Part shown: one piece after another, positions 24,263 to 33,418 of the stretch
Position numbering within the stretch: position 1 is the first letter of the stretch
Layout of the letters: every line of letters starts with the position of its first letter
Assembly (NCBI RefSeq): GCF_002917885.1
Contig: NZ_PQNY01000013.1
Span: 22,485 to 86,484 of the forward strand
Source: Flavobacterium croceum DSM 17960
GTDB taxonomy: Bacteria > Bacteroidota > Bacteroidia > Flavobacteriales > Flavobacteriaceae
Reading direction: 5' to 3'
Length of the DNA stretch: 64,000 bases
Made by a program: the position numbers and the translations under genes
Notes under the pieces: model-generated
Database searches by the model: none
What the model saw: the letters and a program-made list of their open reading frames with translations, nothing else
What the model was told of the DNA's origin: nothing

Positions 24263-25960
24263 AGTTAAAATCAATTCTAAAAATATTGAAATACTCATCG
24301 TTAATACAGCACCAATAAAATTGAGCCATAAATAACCTAATTTTTCTTGCCCGCTTGGATAAATATGAATGGCAAAATAATAAATACAAAAAATACTAAC
24401 TTGAGATATACAAGCCGCTATAAAAATAGATTTTGCCTTTACAAATTTTACTAAAAAACCCACTAAAAATATACCAAGCACAGTACCATAAAATATAGAA
24501 CCTAATAAATTTACCAATTGTATTAAGTTCTCAAAAAGTGAGCAAAAACAAGCAAATAGAATAGCAATAATACCCCATAATAAGGTAAACAACTGCGTAA
24601 TTTTTAAATAATGAGTTTCGCTATGCGTTACTTTTTGATTTCTTTTATAAATATCTAATGCCGTTGTAGAGGCTAACGCTGTAAGCTCTGAAGCAGATGA
24701 TGCCATAGCCGCCGAAAGTATTACAGCCAGCAGCAAACCTATAAGCCCTGTAGGTAAATAGTGTAGTATAAAATGTAAAAACACGTAATCTTTATCATTG
24801 GTTTCTGCTTTTTTATCTACTTTTTCAATCAATTCTTTGGCTTGATCACGCAAATCATTTTCTTTTCCAGACAAAGAAATTAATTTCTTACGCAAAATTG
24901 GATTGTCATAATTTTGATTTAAGTGATCTATATACAATAAGTTGAATTCTTTTTTTTCTTCGGAAAGAGCTTCAAGTTGTAGTTCAATTTTTTTATAATC
25001 ATTTTTGTAGATAGAGTTTTCTACCAGTTTATTATTATTAGGATTAAAATTAATAGGTACTGGATTAAATTGAAAAAATACAAAAACCATTACACCAGTT
25101 AGTAGAATAAAAAACTGCAAAGGCACTTTTAAAAAACCATTGAGTAAAAGTCCCATTTGACTTTCTTTATCAGATTTTCCTGTAATGTATCTACCTACTT
25201 GCGTTTGATCTGTGCCAAAATACGCCATAGCAAGAAAAAATCCACCTGCAATACCACTCCACACAGTATATCGTGTTTCGGTATTAAACGAAAAGTCTAA
25301 AATATTCATTTTATTGTTTGCTCCAGCAATATGCAAAGCATTAGAAATAGTCATTTCGTTGGGTAGTTTTCGTAGTATGATAAAAAAAGTAATAAACAAA
25401 CCCGTAATAACAATAAAAAACTGTTGCTTTTGTGTGATATTTAAAGCTTTCGTTCCTCCAGAATAGGTGTATATAATAACAAGAATACCTATAATGATAT
25501 TTAAGATATTCATATTCCAACCTAACAATGTAGATAGTATTATAGAAGGCGCATAAATTGTAATTCCTGCAGCTAAACCACGTTGTATTAAAAATAGTAT
25601 GGCAGCTAGAGAACGTGTTTTTACGTCAAATCTTTTTTCTAAATATTCGTAGGCCGTAAATATTTTATACCGATGATAAATGGGTATAAAAACCAAGCTA
25701 ATTACAACCATAGCAATAGGCAATCCAAAATAAAACTGAACAAAACCCATACCATCATGATAGGCTTGTCCTGGAGTAGATAAAAATGTAATAGCACTAG
25801 CTTGTGTTGCCATTACAGATATGCCTACAATCCACCAAGGTGTTTTTTTTTCATTAAGCAAGTACTCTTCTACGCTTTTACTGCCACGTGTTTTATAAAC
25901 TCCATAAAAAACAATAAATAACAGAGTAAGGGTAAGTACAATCCAATCTAGTTTGTGCAT
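24236..25960 (-). CDS. Sodium:solute symporter (SSS family)
   Basis: A 574-residue polytopic protein with about 13 transmembrane helices. Family landmarks are KSVEEYLLNEKKTPWWIVGISVMATQASAITFLSTPG near the start (sodium site region), YHRYKIFTAYEYLEKRFD, and ILSAAMASSASELTALASTTALDIYK in the second half. A hydrophilic insertion of about 80 residues (about 310-390) between membrane helices is typical of Bacteroidota members of unknown substrate. A 34-residue one-helix membrane peptide is encoded 3 bp upstream on the same strand, a likely partner subunit. The substrate could be sugar, sialic acid or another small solute. Confidence 0.9.
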   Translation of the reverse strand: MHKLDWIVLTLTLLFIVFYGVYKTRGSKSVEEYLLNEKKTPWWIVGISVMATQASAITFLSTPGQAYHDGMGFVQFYFGLPIAMVVISLVFIPIYHRYKIFTAYEYLEKRFDVKTRSLAAILFLIQRGLAAGITIYAPSIILSTLLGWNMNILNIIIGILVIIYTYSGGTKALNITQKQQFFIVITGLFITFFIILRKLPNEMTISNALHIAGANNKMNILDFSFNTETRYTVWSGIAGGFFLAMAYFGTDQTQVGRYITGKSDKESQMGLLLNGFLKVPLQFFILLTGVMVFVFFQFNPVPINFNPNNNKLVENSIYKNDYKKIELQLEALSEEKKEFNLLYIDHLNQNYDNPILRKKLISLSGKENDLRDQAKELIEKVDKKAETNDKDYVFLHFILHYLPTGLIGLLLAVILSAAMASSASELTALASTTALDIYKRNQKVTHSETHYLKITQLFTLLWGIIAILFACFCSLFENLIQLVNLLGSIFYGTVLGIFLVGFLVKFVKAKSIFIAACISQVSIFCIYYFAIHIYPSGQEKLGYLWLNFIGAVLTMSISIFLELILTKKKPIDLE

Positions 25961-25963
25961 AGC

Positions 25964-26068
25964 TTATGAAAATATTTGCATTAAAATATAAAACACAACA
26001 ATAAAAATGGCATTGGTAATTAATACCCATGTATAACTAATCTTCCAATGTTGTTTTTTTGGTTTCAT
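25964..26068 (-). CDS. 34-residue one-helix membrane peptide, probable small partner of the symporter
   Basis: On the minus strand ATG (26068-26066) opens 34 codons ending in TAA at 25966-25964, 3 bp before the symporter start. The peptide begins MKPKKQHWKISYTW, a basic amphipathic entry, then one hydrophobic helix (VLITNAIFIVVFYILMQIF). Such tiny single-helix genes directly ahead of SSS-family genes recall the small subunits that accompany other solute symporters (for example YhdT with PanF), though I see no sequence homology to them. It is too short for routine ORF calling. Coding is supported by spacing, composition and clean topology. Confidence 0.6.
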   Translation of the reverse strand: MKPKKQHWKISYTWVLITNAIFIVVFYILMQIFS

Positions 26069-26142
26069 ATCTACAATTTTATTGTTTTCTTAAAAGGTCA
26101 ATCGCATTGTTTATCTTTCATACAGTTTTAAATAGTTTCTAT

Positions 26143-26676
26143 TTAATCTGTAAATTCTTTATGTTCAAAGTTATCATTAATTATAGAAATTCCTTTTTGT
26201 AAAAGTAAATTATTGGGATAGGTCATTTCTTCATATTCATCAGATTTTAATGTAATATGAAAAGCACTTATGTTTGTTATTTCTCCAGTAACAGGAAAAT
26301 CTTTATCATGAATTTTTATTTTATTACCTATTTTAAATGGAAAAAAGAAAAATAATATTACGCCAGAAGTTATATTACTCAATATAGACCACTGAGCAAA
26401 CATAGCAACTCCAATTACTGTAGTAATAGACGAAAGTGTGAGTAAAATATCTTTTTGATCAACACCCCATATTACGATAAAAGCAACTACAGATATACTA
26501 TTAATTAATATATGAATGTATTTTATAACCAAATTGGCACGTTGTTCTAGATTATGATTTTTTTTAGCAAAGTTCATCACAACTTTTCTAGCTATATACC
26601 TTAGCACTACAGCCAAGGCAATCACAATAATAGATTCTATTAGTTCAGTATAAAATACTTTTAAGGCTTCGTTCAT
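26143..26676 (-). CDS. Small MscS-family mechanosensitive channel
   Basis: A 177-residue protein, much shorter than E. coli MscS (286). Three hydrophobic segments are present (about 11-27, 48-68, 78-95). The third, pore-type helix is LTTLSSITTVIGVAMFAQWSILSNITSGVILFF-like. The beta domain follows (PFKIGNKIKIHDKDFPVTGEITNISAFHITLKSDE), and the signature YPNNLLLQKGI closes it. The C-terminal alpha/beta cage domain is missing, as in other compact Bacteroidota homologues. Its start overlaps the Maf stop by 4 bp (ATGA), placing it last in the DUF2520-kdsC-ubiA-maf operon. Role: osmotic or tension release. Confidence 0.85.
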   Translation of the reverse strand: MNEALKVFYTELIESIIVIALAVVLRYIARKVVMNFAKKNHNLEQRANLVIKYIHILINSISVVAFIVIWGVDQKDILLTLSSITTVIGVAMFAQWSILSNITSGVILFFFFPFKIGNKIKIHDKDFPVTGEITNISAFHITLKSDEYEEMTYPNNLLLQKGISIINDNFEHKEFTD

Positions 26677-27242
26677 AATTTATCTTTTAAGTATGCAAAT
26701 ACTTTTTCGGTTGGTAATCCAACTACATTGGTATAAGAACCTTCAATTTTTGCAATTCCTACCAAACCTATCCAATCTTGAATACCATAACTGCCCGCTT
26801 TGTCAAATGGCTTGTATTCATTTAGATAATATTCTATATCATCGTTGGAAAGTGCAGAAAAAGTTACTTTGGTTATATCAGAAATAACTTCGGTAGAAGT
26901 TTTTGTTTTAAAACATACAGAAGTAATTACTTCGTGTGTTTTATTAGAAAGTTTTTGAAGCATTAAAAAAGCATCGTTATAATCTTTAGGTTTTCCTAAG
27001 GCTTCATTGTTTAGCCAAACCAAAGTATCGCTTGTAATAATAATTTCATTATCTGTTATTGCATTATCAAAAGCAGATGCCTTTAGTTTTGCCAAATATT
27101 CGGTAATTTCTAAATGCTTTAAATGATTGGGATACACTTCATCAATTTCTTTCAATTTTATTTGAAATGGGAAATTCATTTCTTTAAAAAATTGTTGCCT
27201 TCTTGGAGAACCCGAAGCTAAAGTAAGAATCATTTTAGCCAT
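26673..27242 (-). CDS. maf: Maf family nucleotide pyrophosphatase
   Basis: A 189-residue Maf/YhdE protein that hydrolyses non-canonical or modified nucleoside triphosphates such as dTTP/UTP to monophosphates. The N-terminal ASGSPRRQQFFKE (9-21) is the phosphate-binding loop. The catalytic Asp is in SDTLVWLNNEALGKPKD, and the ASYG-like stretch AGSYGIQDWIG contains the residues that close the site. The C-terminus YTNVVGLPTEKVFAYL is diagnostic. It overlaps ubiA by 8 bp upstream and mscS by 4 bp downstream. Confidence 0.93.
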   Translation of the reverse strand: MAKMILTLASGSPRRQQFFKEMNFPFQIKLKEIDEVYPNHLKHLEITEYLAKLKASAFDNAITDNEIIITSDTLVWLNNEALGKPKDYNDAFLMLQKLSNKTHEVITSVCFKTKTSTEVISDITKVTFSALSNDDIEYYLNEYKPFDKAGSYGIQDWIGLVGIAKIEGSYTNVVGLPTEKVFAYLKDKL

Positions 27243-28164
27243 TATTTTTTATATTAAAAGTAACAATTAGTAAAGATAGTATACCAAAAAACATAATGAT
27301 TTTGTATAAAAAGCTTATCGAAGCAAACGTTTTAGTATCATTGGCAGAAAAGAATTTTATACTATTTAAAATAAGCGGACTTAATACAAACACCAGCATA
27401 TACAAAGTTGCATAATACAAATTATTATTCATAAAATAAGTATAAGTGTAATACCCTAAATAAAGGGTTAGTAGTATTGAGAGAGCAAATGCAATATATT
27501 TTGTATTTTGAACTCCGAGTGTTACTGCTGTTGTTTTTAAACCAGTTTCAAAGTCGCCTTTGTAATCTTGAATGTCTTTTACAATTTCACGTATTAAGGT
27601 GATAACAAAAGCAAATTTTGCGTAATCTGTAAGTATTTCCATTAATACGGTCATTTGAGCTTTATTACCTTCATACAAAGTGGTATAAATATCAAAAACT
27701 CCTATAATAAGTATAGTTATCGCTGCCAAAAAAGAGATGACTAAATTTCCTAAAAAAACGGTTTGTTTTAAGTATGTGGCATAAACGTAGAGTAGGGCAG
27801 CAATAAGTATAAAAATAATAAAAAACTTAGGTTGTAATACCATACGCGATAAAACAAAACCTACGCCAACACCAATAATATTGAGTGCTACATAAATATT
27901 ATAGGCACTACTTTCTGAAATGTATTTGCCTACAATGACTTTTGAGGGTTTATTTATTAGGTCTGTATCTTGGTCAAAAATGTCGTTGATTACATAACCT
28001 GCCGCAGCAATAAATACAGTGGCTACAACCAACAAGCAGTACTGAAAATTAGACATCCCTGTAACAATATTGTTTAATTTAAAATATCCAAATCTAAAAA
28101 TGAGTTGCACAAAAGCAATCATTACTAAATTTTTATAGCGTATAAGTTTAAAAAAATGTACCAT
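27235..28164 (-). CDS. UbiA family prenyltransferase
   Basis: A 309-residue integral membrane protein with about nine helices. The first Asp-rich motif NDIFDQDTDLINKPSK lies near residues 61-76. The second, DIQDYKGDFETGLKT, lies at about 197-211. Both coordinate magnesium pyrophosphate. This Bacteroidota group is often annotated as geranylgeranylglycerol-phosphate geranylgeranyltransferase; the actual acceptor in bacteria is unclear, so I keep the family name. It sits 2 bp after the KdsC-like gene and overlaps Maf by 8 bp. It acts at the inner membrane on a polyprenyl diphosphate. Confidence 0.88.
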   Translation of the reverse strand: MVHFFKLIRYKNLVMIAFVQLIFRFGYFKLNNIVTGMSNFQYCLLVVATVFIAAAGYVINDIFDQDTDLINKPSKVIVGKYISESSAYNIYVALNIIGVGVGFVLSRMVLQPKFFIIFILIAALLYVYATYLKQTVFLGNLVISFLAAITILIIGVFDIYTTLYEGNKAQMTVLMEILTDYAKFAFVITLIREIVKDIQDYKGDFETGLKTTAVTLGVQNTKYIAFALSILLTLYLGYYTYTYFMNNNLYYATLYMLVFVLSPLILNSIKFFSANDTKTFASISFLYKIIMFFGILSLLIVTFNIKNNG

Positions 28165-28166
28165 TA

Positions 28167-28697
28167 TTAATCAAATTTTCCGTTGTAGTAACTATGCCAT
28201 TTTCCTTGTACTTTCATTACTTGCTCAATTACATCTCTCACAGCACCTGTGCCGCCATTTTTATGCGATATGTATGTGGCAATATTCTTTATTTCTGGAC
28301 TAGAATCTTGCGGACAAGTAGGTAAACCTACCAATTGCATAACGTGAAAATCAGGAATATCATCACCCATGTATAACACATTTTCAGGATTAATACTATA
28401 GATCTCACAATATTCTTTAAACGTTTCAACTTTATCTGGCGAACCTAAATAAATATCTGTTATGCCTAAATTTTTTAATCGAATGCGAACGCCTTCGTTA
28501 CTTCCTCCCGAAATTATACATACATTATAACCACTTTCTAGGGCAGCTTTCATGGCAAAACCATCTTTAATATTCATTTCTCTAAGCATTTCGCCTGTAG
28601 GCGTAATATGCACTGTTCCATTGGTTAGAACGCCATCTACATCAAATATAAATGTAGTAATTTGGTTCATTAATTCTTTATAACTTTTTGTTGGCAT
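28167..28697 (-). CDS. KdsC-like HAD phosphatase (3-deoxy-D-manno-octulosonate 8-phosphate phosphatase family)
   Basis: A 176-residue HAD hydrolase of the tetrameric C0 type. Motif I is FIFDVDGVLTNG (17-28) with nucleophile Asp20 and general acid Asp22. Motif II is CIISGGSNE with the Ser. Motif III/IV is VLYMGDDIPDFHVM. It lacks a cap domain, as KdsC does. KDO phosphatase activity would supply KDO for lipopolysaccharide, and a kdsB gene lies at 51305. Other HAD-IIIA substrates cannot be excluded. Its start overlaps the DUF2520 gene end by 20 bp. Confidence 0.85.
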   Translation of the reverse strand: MPTKSYKELMNQITTFIFDVDGVLTNGTVHITPTGEMLREMNIKDGFAMKAALESGYNVCIISGGSNEGVRIRLKNLGITDIYLGSPDKVETFKEYCEIYSINPENVLYMGDDIPDFHVMQLVGLPTCPQDSSPEIKNIATYISHKNGGTGAVRDVIEQVMKVQGKWHSYYNGKFD

Positions 28698-29442
28698 CTT
28701 TTTGTATAGATTGAGTCAATAATGTGTAAATTTCTTTTTTTGTTATGTCGTTTAGCATCTCCAAATGCTTATTTATAGTGTTATTGTCGTTTCGTATAGC
28801 TGGGCCTGTTTGGGCTTCACTTGGTGTTAAATATTCTATTTTTGAAGCTGTTTCTTCAATTAAGGGCAATAATATTTCAAAAGGAATGTTGTTTTCTACA
28901 CAAATATCATTGCCTATTTTGTATAGATGATTTACAAAGTTGCAAACAAAAACAGCCGCTATATGTAACGATTTTCTTTGTTCTGAAGAAATAGAATATA
29001 CTTTTTCCGATAATGAAAATGCGAGTTTTTCTAGTATTTTATAATCGCTTTCACTCTCTGTTTCTAAGCAAATTGGAACGGTTTTAAAATCGACTTCTTT
29101 ATTTTTTGAGAAAGTTTGCAACGGATAAAACACACCTTTTCTATTTTTATCATTTATACACTGCATAGGCATAGTGCCCGAGGTATGCACAACAAATTGA
29201 TTGGTAAAAGGTAAATTTTCACTAACTTCTTGTATAGCACTATCACTCACAGCAATAATACAAACATCTGCTTGAGTCAAATGGGCAATATCAGTAATAA
29301 TTTTTGATATGTGCAAATTGCTAGGTAGCGCATTGCTATTTCGAGCATATACTTTTTTTAGAATTACTGTATCAGAATTCTCAAAATTTGTAATTAAATG
29401 CTGTGCAATATTGCCCGAACCAATAATATTTACTGTTATCAT
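28678..29442 (-). CDS. Rossmann-fold oxidoreductase with DUF2520 domain
   Basis: A 254-residue protein. An N-terminal NAD(P)-binding domain opens with VNIIGSGNIAQHLI (GxGxxA) and continues with ADVCIIAVSDSAIQEV and the VVHTSGTM turn. A C-terminal helical DUF2520 domain (about 130-254) follows. The layout resembles ProC-like and 6-phosphogluconate dehydrogenase-like oxidoreductases. The substrate is unknown. It is the first gene of a five-gene minus-strand operon. A TATTTTTG -7 element ends only 4 bp before its ATG, so the mRNA may be leaderless. Confidence 0.88.
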   Translation of the reverse strand: MITVNIIGSGNIAQHLITNFENSDTVILKKVYARNSNALPSNLHISKIITDIAHLTQADVCIIAVSDSAIQEVSENLPFTNQFVVHTSGTMPMQCINDKNRKGVFYPLQTFSKNKEVDFKTVPICLETESESDYKILEKLAFSLSEKVYSISSEQRKSLHIAAVFVCNFVNHLYKIGNDICVENNIPFEILLPLIEETASKIEYLTPSEAQTGPAIRNDNNTINKHLEMLNDITKKEIYTLLTQSIQKDANKKL

Positions 29443-29446
29443 ACTG

Positions 29447-29454
29447 CAAAAATA
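29447..29454 (-). promoter_or_regulatory. -7 element for the DUF2520-kdsC-ubiA-maf-mscS operon
   Basis: TATTTTTG (reading 29454 to 29447) matches TAnnTTTG and lies 4 bp upstream of the ATG. This is the same spacing as at the 15842 gene and implies a very short or absent 5' leader. No TTG at the usual -33 distance was found. Confidence 0.45.
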
Positions 29455-29570
29455 TCAATAAAAAAGTAAATTCTTTTTTTCAAATCTGTTTTCAACAATT
29501 TATATCTGTTAATTCTCTTAAAAAACTCTTAAATAGGAATTGTTGAAGCAATCAATATTTAAAATTAGCT

Positions 29571-29578
29571 TACTTTTG
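29571..29578 (+). promoter_or_regulatory. -7 element for the cytochrome c assembly gene
   Basis: TACTTTTG (TAnnTTTG) lies 24 bp before the chosen start at 29603. The nearest TTG is 25 bp upstream, slightly too far for a standard -33 element. It is divergent from the DUF2520 operon promoter. Confidence 0.45.
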
Positions 29579-29602
29579 CATCGTTTATTTATATTTTTTC
29601 TT

Positions 29603-32600
29603 ATGCTAAAGAAACTACTTTCTGTTCTGTTTTCCACCCGATTAATGGCTGTTTTATTTATAGTTTTTGCGGCAGCAATGGCAGCAGGAACTTTTATAGA
29701 AGATGCATACAATACAGATGCTGCTAGAGTTTGGATATACAATGCGTGGTGGTTTGAAGCGATTATGTTGGTGTTTGTAATCAATTTTTTTGGAAACATT
29801 AAAAAATACCAATTGTATAAAAAAGAGAAATGGGCTACCTTGTTATTGCACTTATCTTTTATTTTTATTCTAGTTGGAGCATTTATTACAAGATATATTA
29901 GTTACGAAGGTATGATGCCTATAAGAGAGCATAGTGTCTCGAGAGCTATATATTCAGATAAAAGTTTTTTAACACTCTATGTAGATGGTATGTACAAAGG
30001 CAAAATGATGCGTCGTAGTTTTGAAGAACCTCTAATCTTGTCTCCAGCTGTGTACCCACCATTTGCTAGTAATAATTTTTCTATTAGTACTAAATTTAAT
30101 CAAACACCATTTTCGGTTTCTTATAAAGATTTTATTGCAGATGCCAAAGAAACTATCGTAGAAGATAAAAACGGAAAGTTATTTTTAAAGATGGTTGAAT
30201 CGGGCGGAGGTTCTCGACACGAGCATTATTTGGAAGAAGGACAAATAGCAAATATTCATAATATTTTATTTACATTAAACAAACCTGTTGCAGGAGCTGT
30301 AAATATTATTTCTAAGCTAGGTGTTACTACAATAAGCACACCATTTGACGGAAGCTATATGCGAATGTCAGATAAATTGCAAGGCAAAGTTACAAAAAAC
30401 ACTACAGATTTGTTAATGTTTCGTTCACTCTACAATGTTGGCGAAGCACAATTTGTATTTCCAGAGCAGCCTATTAAAGGGAGTAAAAAATTAATTTCTG
30501 GAGGAGATTTAAAAGCCAAGCAAAATGAAAATGCACTTATTGTAACAGTTGAAACCGAAGGTAAAACAAAAGAAGTGGTGTTAAAAGGAACAAAGGGTAA
30601 ACAAGGAGAAGGACAAACATTTAAGCTCGGTAAACTAGAATTTACATTAGCTTATGGTTCTAAAATTTACGAAACACCTTTTGCTATCAAATTAAACGAT
30701 TTTATTGCCGAAAAATATCCAGGAACAGAAAAATCATATTCTTCATTCAAAAGTAAAATTACTGTAATGGATACTTTATATGGCAATAACAAAAGGTTTG
30801 ATACTGATGTATATATGAATCATGTTTTAGACTATCAAGGATTTCGTTTTTTTCAATCGTCTTTCGATCCAGATGAACAAGGAACTATACTTTCTGTAAA
30901 TCATGATTCTTGGGGAACCAATATTACTTATTTGGGTTACTTTTTGCTATACTTTGGTTTAATGGCTATTCTATTTGTTAAAAACACACGTTTTGCCGAT
31001 TTAAAAAGAAAATTAAACGATATAAAAAAGAAAAAAGCATCGCTTTTATCAATTGCAGTATTGTTATTGTTTTCAAGTTATGCAATAGCCCAAAATCATA
31101 ATCATAAAATAAATTTTCAAGATTCTATCCTTAAATACAAAGTTCCCGAAATTCAAGCCGAAAAATTTGGAAGACTAATCATTCAAGATGAAGGTGGTAG
31201 AATGAAGCCTATCAATACGTTTTCATCAGAACTTTTACGAAAAATAAGTAAACATGATAACTTTTTTGGTTTGAATTCTGATCAGGCTTTTCTATCGATG
31301 ACACAATACCCAAATGCTTGGTTTGAATTGCCTGTACTTTACATTAAAAAAGGGAACGATAGTTTGCGTGGTATTATTGGTGTAAATAAAGATGAAAAAT
31401 ATGCTTCGTTAAGAAACTTTTTTGATGAAAAAGGTAATTACAAGCTTTCTAGATATTTAGATGAAGCAAATAGAGCTTCAGTTCCCAATCAATTTCAAAA
31501 AGATTTTATCGATATAGACAAACGTGTCAATTTATATTACAGAGCCTTATATGGTGGTGCATTAAAAGTATTTCCAATTCCAAACGATAAAAACAATAAG
31601 TGGGTATCTTATTTAGAATTGAGTACACCTACAGGTACGGCATTAGACACCATAAAAAATGCCTTACCTATTTACTTAAACGCTTTGAGCAAAGGTATAG
31701 AAAGTAAAAATTTTACTATGGCAAATACCATGCTCGATGGTATCGATAAATACCAACAAAAGTTTGGTAAAAGTGTTATTCCTACCAAAGAAAAGGTTGA
31801 TGTAGAAATTTTGTATAACAAATATGATGTTTTTAAAAATCTATTTGCAGTACTGATGGTTACCAGTGTAATTATGATAATACTGGTAGTTTCAAATATA
31901 TTTTTTAATCCAAAATGGTTAATATTAACTATTAATGCTACTCATATATTTATAGCTATATTATTTGTGGTTCATACACTTGGGCTTATAGCTCGTTGGT
32001 ATGTGTCTGGGCACGCGCCTTGGAGTAATGCATACGAAAGTATGATTTATGTTTCTTGGGCAACATCGTTTTTTGCATTAGCATTTGATACAAAATCGAA
32101 GCTTACAGTTGCTGCAGGAGCTTTTGTTTCTTCTATGATATTAATGATTGCTCATTGGAATTGGATGGATCCAGATATAGGCAATTTACAACCTGTACTT
32201 AATTCGTATTGGCTAATGATACATGTTGCAATAATTGTGGCAAGTTATGGTCCTTTTACACTAGGAATGGTGCTTGGTTTGGTTTCACTATTGCTAATTA
32301 TTTTTACCAATAAAAATAACAAACAAAAAATGGAACTTAACATCAAAGAGATTACTTACATTACAGAAATGGCTCTAACTATTGGTTTGGTTATGCTTAC
32401 TATTGGTAATTTCTTGGGCGGACAATGGGCAAACGAATCCTGGGGGAGATACTGGGGTTGGGATCCAAAAGAAACGTGGGCTTTAATAAGTATAATGGTG
32501 TATGCATTTGTAATTCATGCACGATTTGTACCTGCTTTGCGAGGCTTATTTGCCTTTAACTTTATGAGTGTTTTAGCATTTGCTTCTATTTTAATGACAT

Positions 32601-32749
32601 ATTTTGGTGTGAATTTTCATTTATCGGGTATGCACTCGTATGCTACAGGTGAAAGACAAAATGTACAAATTTATTTATACATACTCGTAGGTTATTTCAT
32701 TTTATCAGCAATTGCTTATGTTAAGTATAGAAAATGGTATAAAAAATAG
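29603..32749 (+). CDS. Fused ResB-CcsA cytochrome c biogenesis protein
   Basis: The start at 29603 (MLKKLLSVLFSTRLM) is preferred; the open frame from 29540 would span the promoter. The 1048-residue product joins a ResB-like N-terminal half (four helices and a large periplasmic loop, from about 1 to 480) to a CcsA-like C-terminal half. The CcsA half holds the tryptophan-rich WWD haem-handling motif WGRYWGWDPKETWALI near the end, with nearby conserved His (for example VIHARF). Together they form the system II haem lyase that attaches haem to periplasmic c-type cytochromes. Such fusions are common in Bacteroidota. Confidence 0.93.
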   Translation: MLKKLLSVLFSTRLMAVLFIVFAAAMAAGTFIEDAYNTDAARVWIYNAWWFEAIMLVFVINFFGNIKKYQLYKKEKWATLLLHLSFIFILVGAFITRYISYEGMMPIREHSVSRAIYSDKSFLTLYVDGMYKGKMMRRSFEEPLILSPAVYPPFASNNFSISTKFNQTPFSVSYKDFIADAKETIVEDKNGKLFLKMVESGGGSRHEHYLEEGQIANIHNILFTLNKPVAGAVNIISKLGVTTISTPFDGSYMRMSDKLQGKVTKNTTDLLMFRSLYNVGEAQFVFPEQPIKGSKKLISGGDLKAKQNENALIVTVETEGKTKEVVLKGTKGKQGEGQTFKLGKLEFTLAYGSKIYETPFAIKLNDFIAEKYPGTEKSYSSFKSKITVMDTLYGNNKRFDTDVYMNHVLDYQGFRFFQSSFDPDEQGTILSVNHDSWGTNITYLGYFLLYFGLMAILFVKNTRFADLKRKLNDIKKKKASLLSIAVLLLFSSYAIAQNHNHKINFQDSILKYKVPEIQAEKFGRLIIQDEGGRMKPINTFSSELLRKISKHDNFFGLNSDQAFLSMTQYPNAWFELPVLYIKKGNDSLRGIIGVNKDEKYASLRNFFDEKGNYKLSRYLDEANRASVPNQFQKDFIDIDKRVNLYYRALYGGALKVFPIPNDKNNKWVSYLELSTPTGTALDTIKNALPIYLNALSKGIESKNFTMANTMLDGIDKYQQKFGKSVIPTKEKVDVEILYNKYDVFKNLFAVLMVTSVIMIILVVSNIFFNPKWLILTINATHIFIAILFVVHTLGLIARWYVSGHAPWSNAYESMIYVSWATSFFALAFDTKSKLTVAAGAFVSSMILMIAHWNWMDPDIGNLQPVLNSYWLMIHVAIIVASYGPFTLGMVLGLVSLLLIIFTNKNNKQKMELNIKEITYITEMALTIGLVMLTIGNFLGGQWANESWGRYWGWDPKETWALISIMVYAFVIHARFVPALRGLFAFNFMSVLAFASILMTYFGVNFHLSGMHSYATGERQNVQIYLYILVGYFILSAIAYVKYRKWYKK

Positions 32750-32773
32750 CAAATACTTTGTTGCTTAAAAATT

Positions 32774-32811
32774 AAAAGCTTGTTACATAAAACGTAACAA
32801 GCTTTTTTTGT
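32774..32811 (+). terminator. Intrinsic terminator after the ResB-CcsA gene
   Basis: A 13-bp perfect stem AAAAGCTTGTTAC/GTAACAAGCTTTT with a seven-base loop, followed by a T run. It begins 25 bp after the stop. Confidence 0.9.
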
Positions 32812-32860
32812 ACAGTATAAATACGTATTTTTACACACCAAACAGCACACTTCTTTATTT

Positions 32861-33394
32861 ATGAGTCAAAAAGTATTACTCAGTTCCAAAGAAATGGCAA
32901 TTATGCTACAACGTTTGGCTTGCCAATTGGTAGAAAAGCATGCCGATTTTTCAGAAACTGTATTGATAGGCATACAACCTAGAGGCACTTTTCTAGCCAA
33001 TAGAATTCAGAAAATATTGCTTGAAAAGTATGCTATTCAAAATCTAAAGTTAGGTTTTTTAGACATTACTTTTTTTCGAGATGATTTTAAACATTCTGTA
33101 AAACCTTTGGAAGCCAATAAAACCCAAATTGATTTTTTGGTCGAAAATAAAAAAGTCGTTTTTATAGATGATGTTTTGTATACAGGCAGAAGTATAAATG
33201 CGGCACTTACGGCAATACAATCTTTTGGGCGACCAAAATCGGTAGAATTATTAACACTTATTGACAGAAGATTTAGTAGGCATTTACCCATACAACCCGA
33301 TTATAAAGGCAAGCAAGTAGATGCTATTAATAATGAAAAAGTAAAAGTTTCTTGGCTAGAAACACAAGGCGAAGATGCTGTATTTATTATTTAA
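32861..33394 (+). CDS. pyrR: PyrR bifunctional protein (pyr regulator / uracil phosphoribosyltransferase)
   Basis: A 177-residue phosphoribosyltransferase-fold protein. The PRPP-binding loop is VVFIDDVLYTGRS (about 103-115). GIQPRGTFLANRI (about 37-49) is the pyrophosphate loop, and LTLIDRRFSRHLPIQPDYKGKQV is the PyrR-specific segment. PyrR converts uracil plus PRPP to UMP and in many bacteria binds pyr mRNA as an attenuator. I saw no obvious PyrR anti-antiterminator hairpin in the short upstream region, so regulation through RNA here is uncertain. It is directly upstream of pyrB (24 bp gap). Confidence 0.94.
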   Translation: MSQKVLLSSKEMAIMLQRLACQLVEKHADFSETVLIGIQPRGTFLANRIQKILLEKYAIQNLKLGFLDITFFRDDFKHSVKPLEANKTQIDFLVENKKVVFIDDVLYTGRSINAALTAIQSFGRPKSVELLTLIDRRFSRHLPIQPDYKGKQVDAINNEKVKVSWLETQGEDAVFII

Positions 33395-33418
33395 AATAAC
33401 ACAACAAACTACCAAACC

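Noticed and set aside
29540..29602. Upstream start for the ResB-CcsA gene
   Set aside because: The extension covers the TACTTTTG element, and the conserved membrane N-terminus begins at 29603.
32774..32811. GTTAC-N7-GTAAC resembling the Crp/Fnr-type half-sites
   Set aside because: It is the top of a 13-bp terminator stem with a T run and lacks the fixed 4-bp spacer and the -7 distance of the true boxes.
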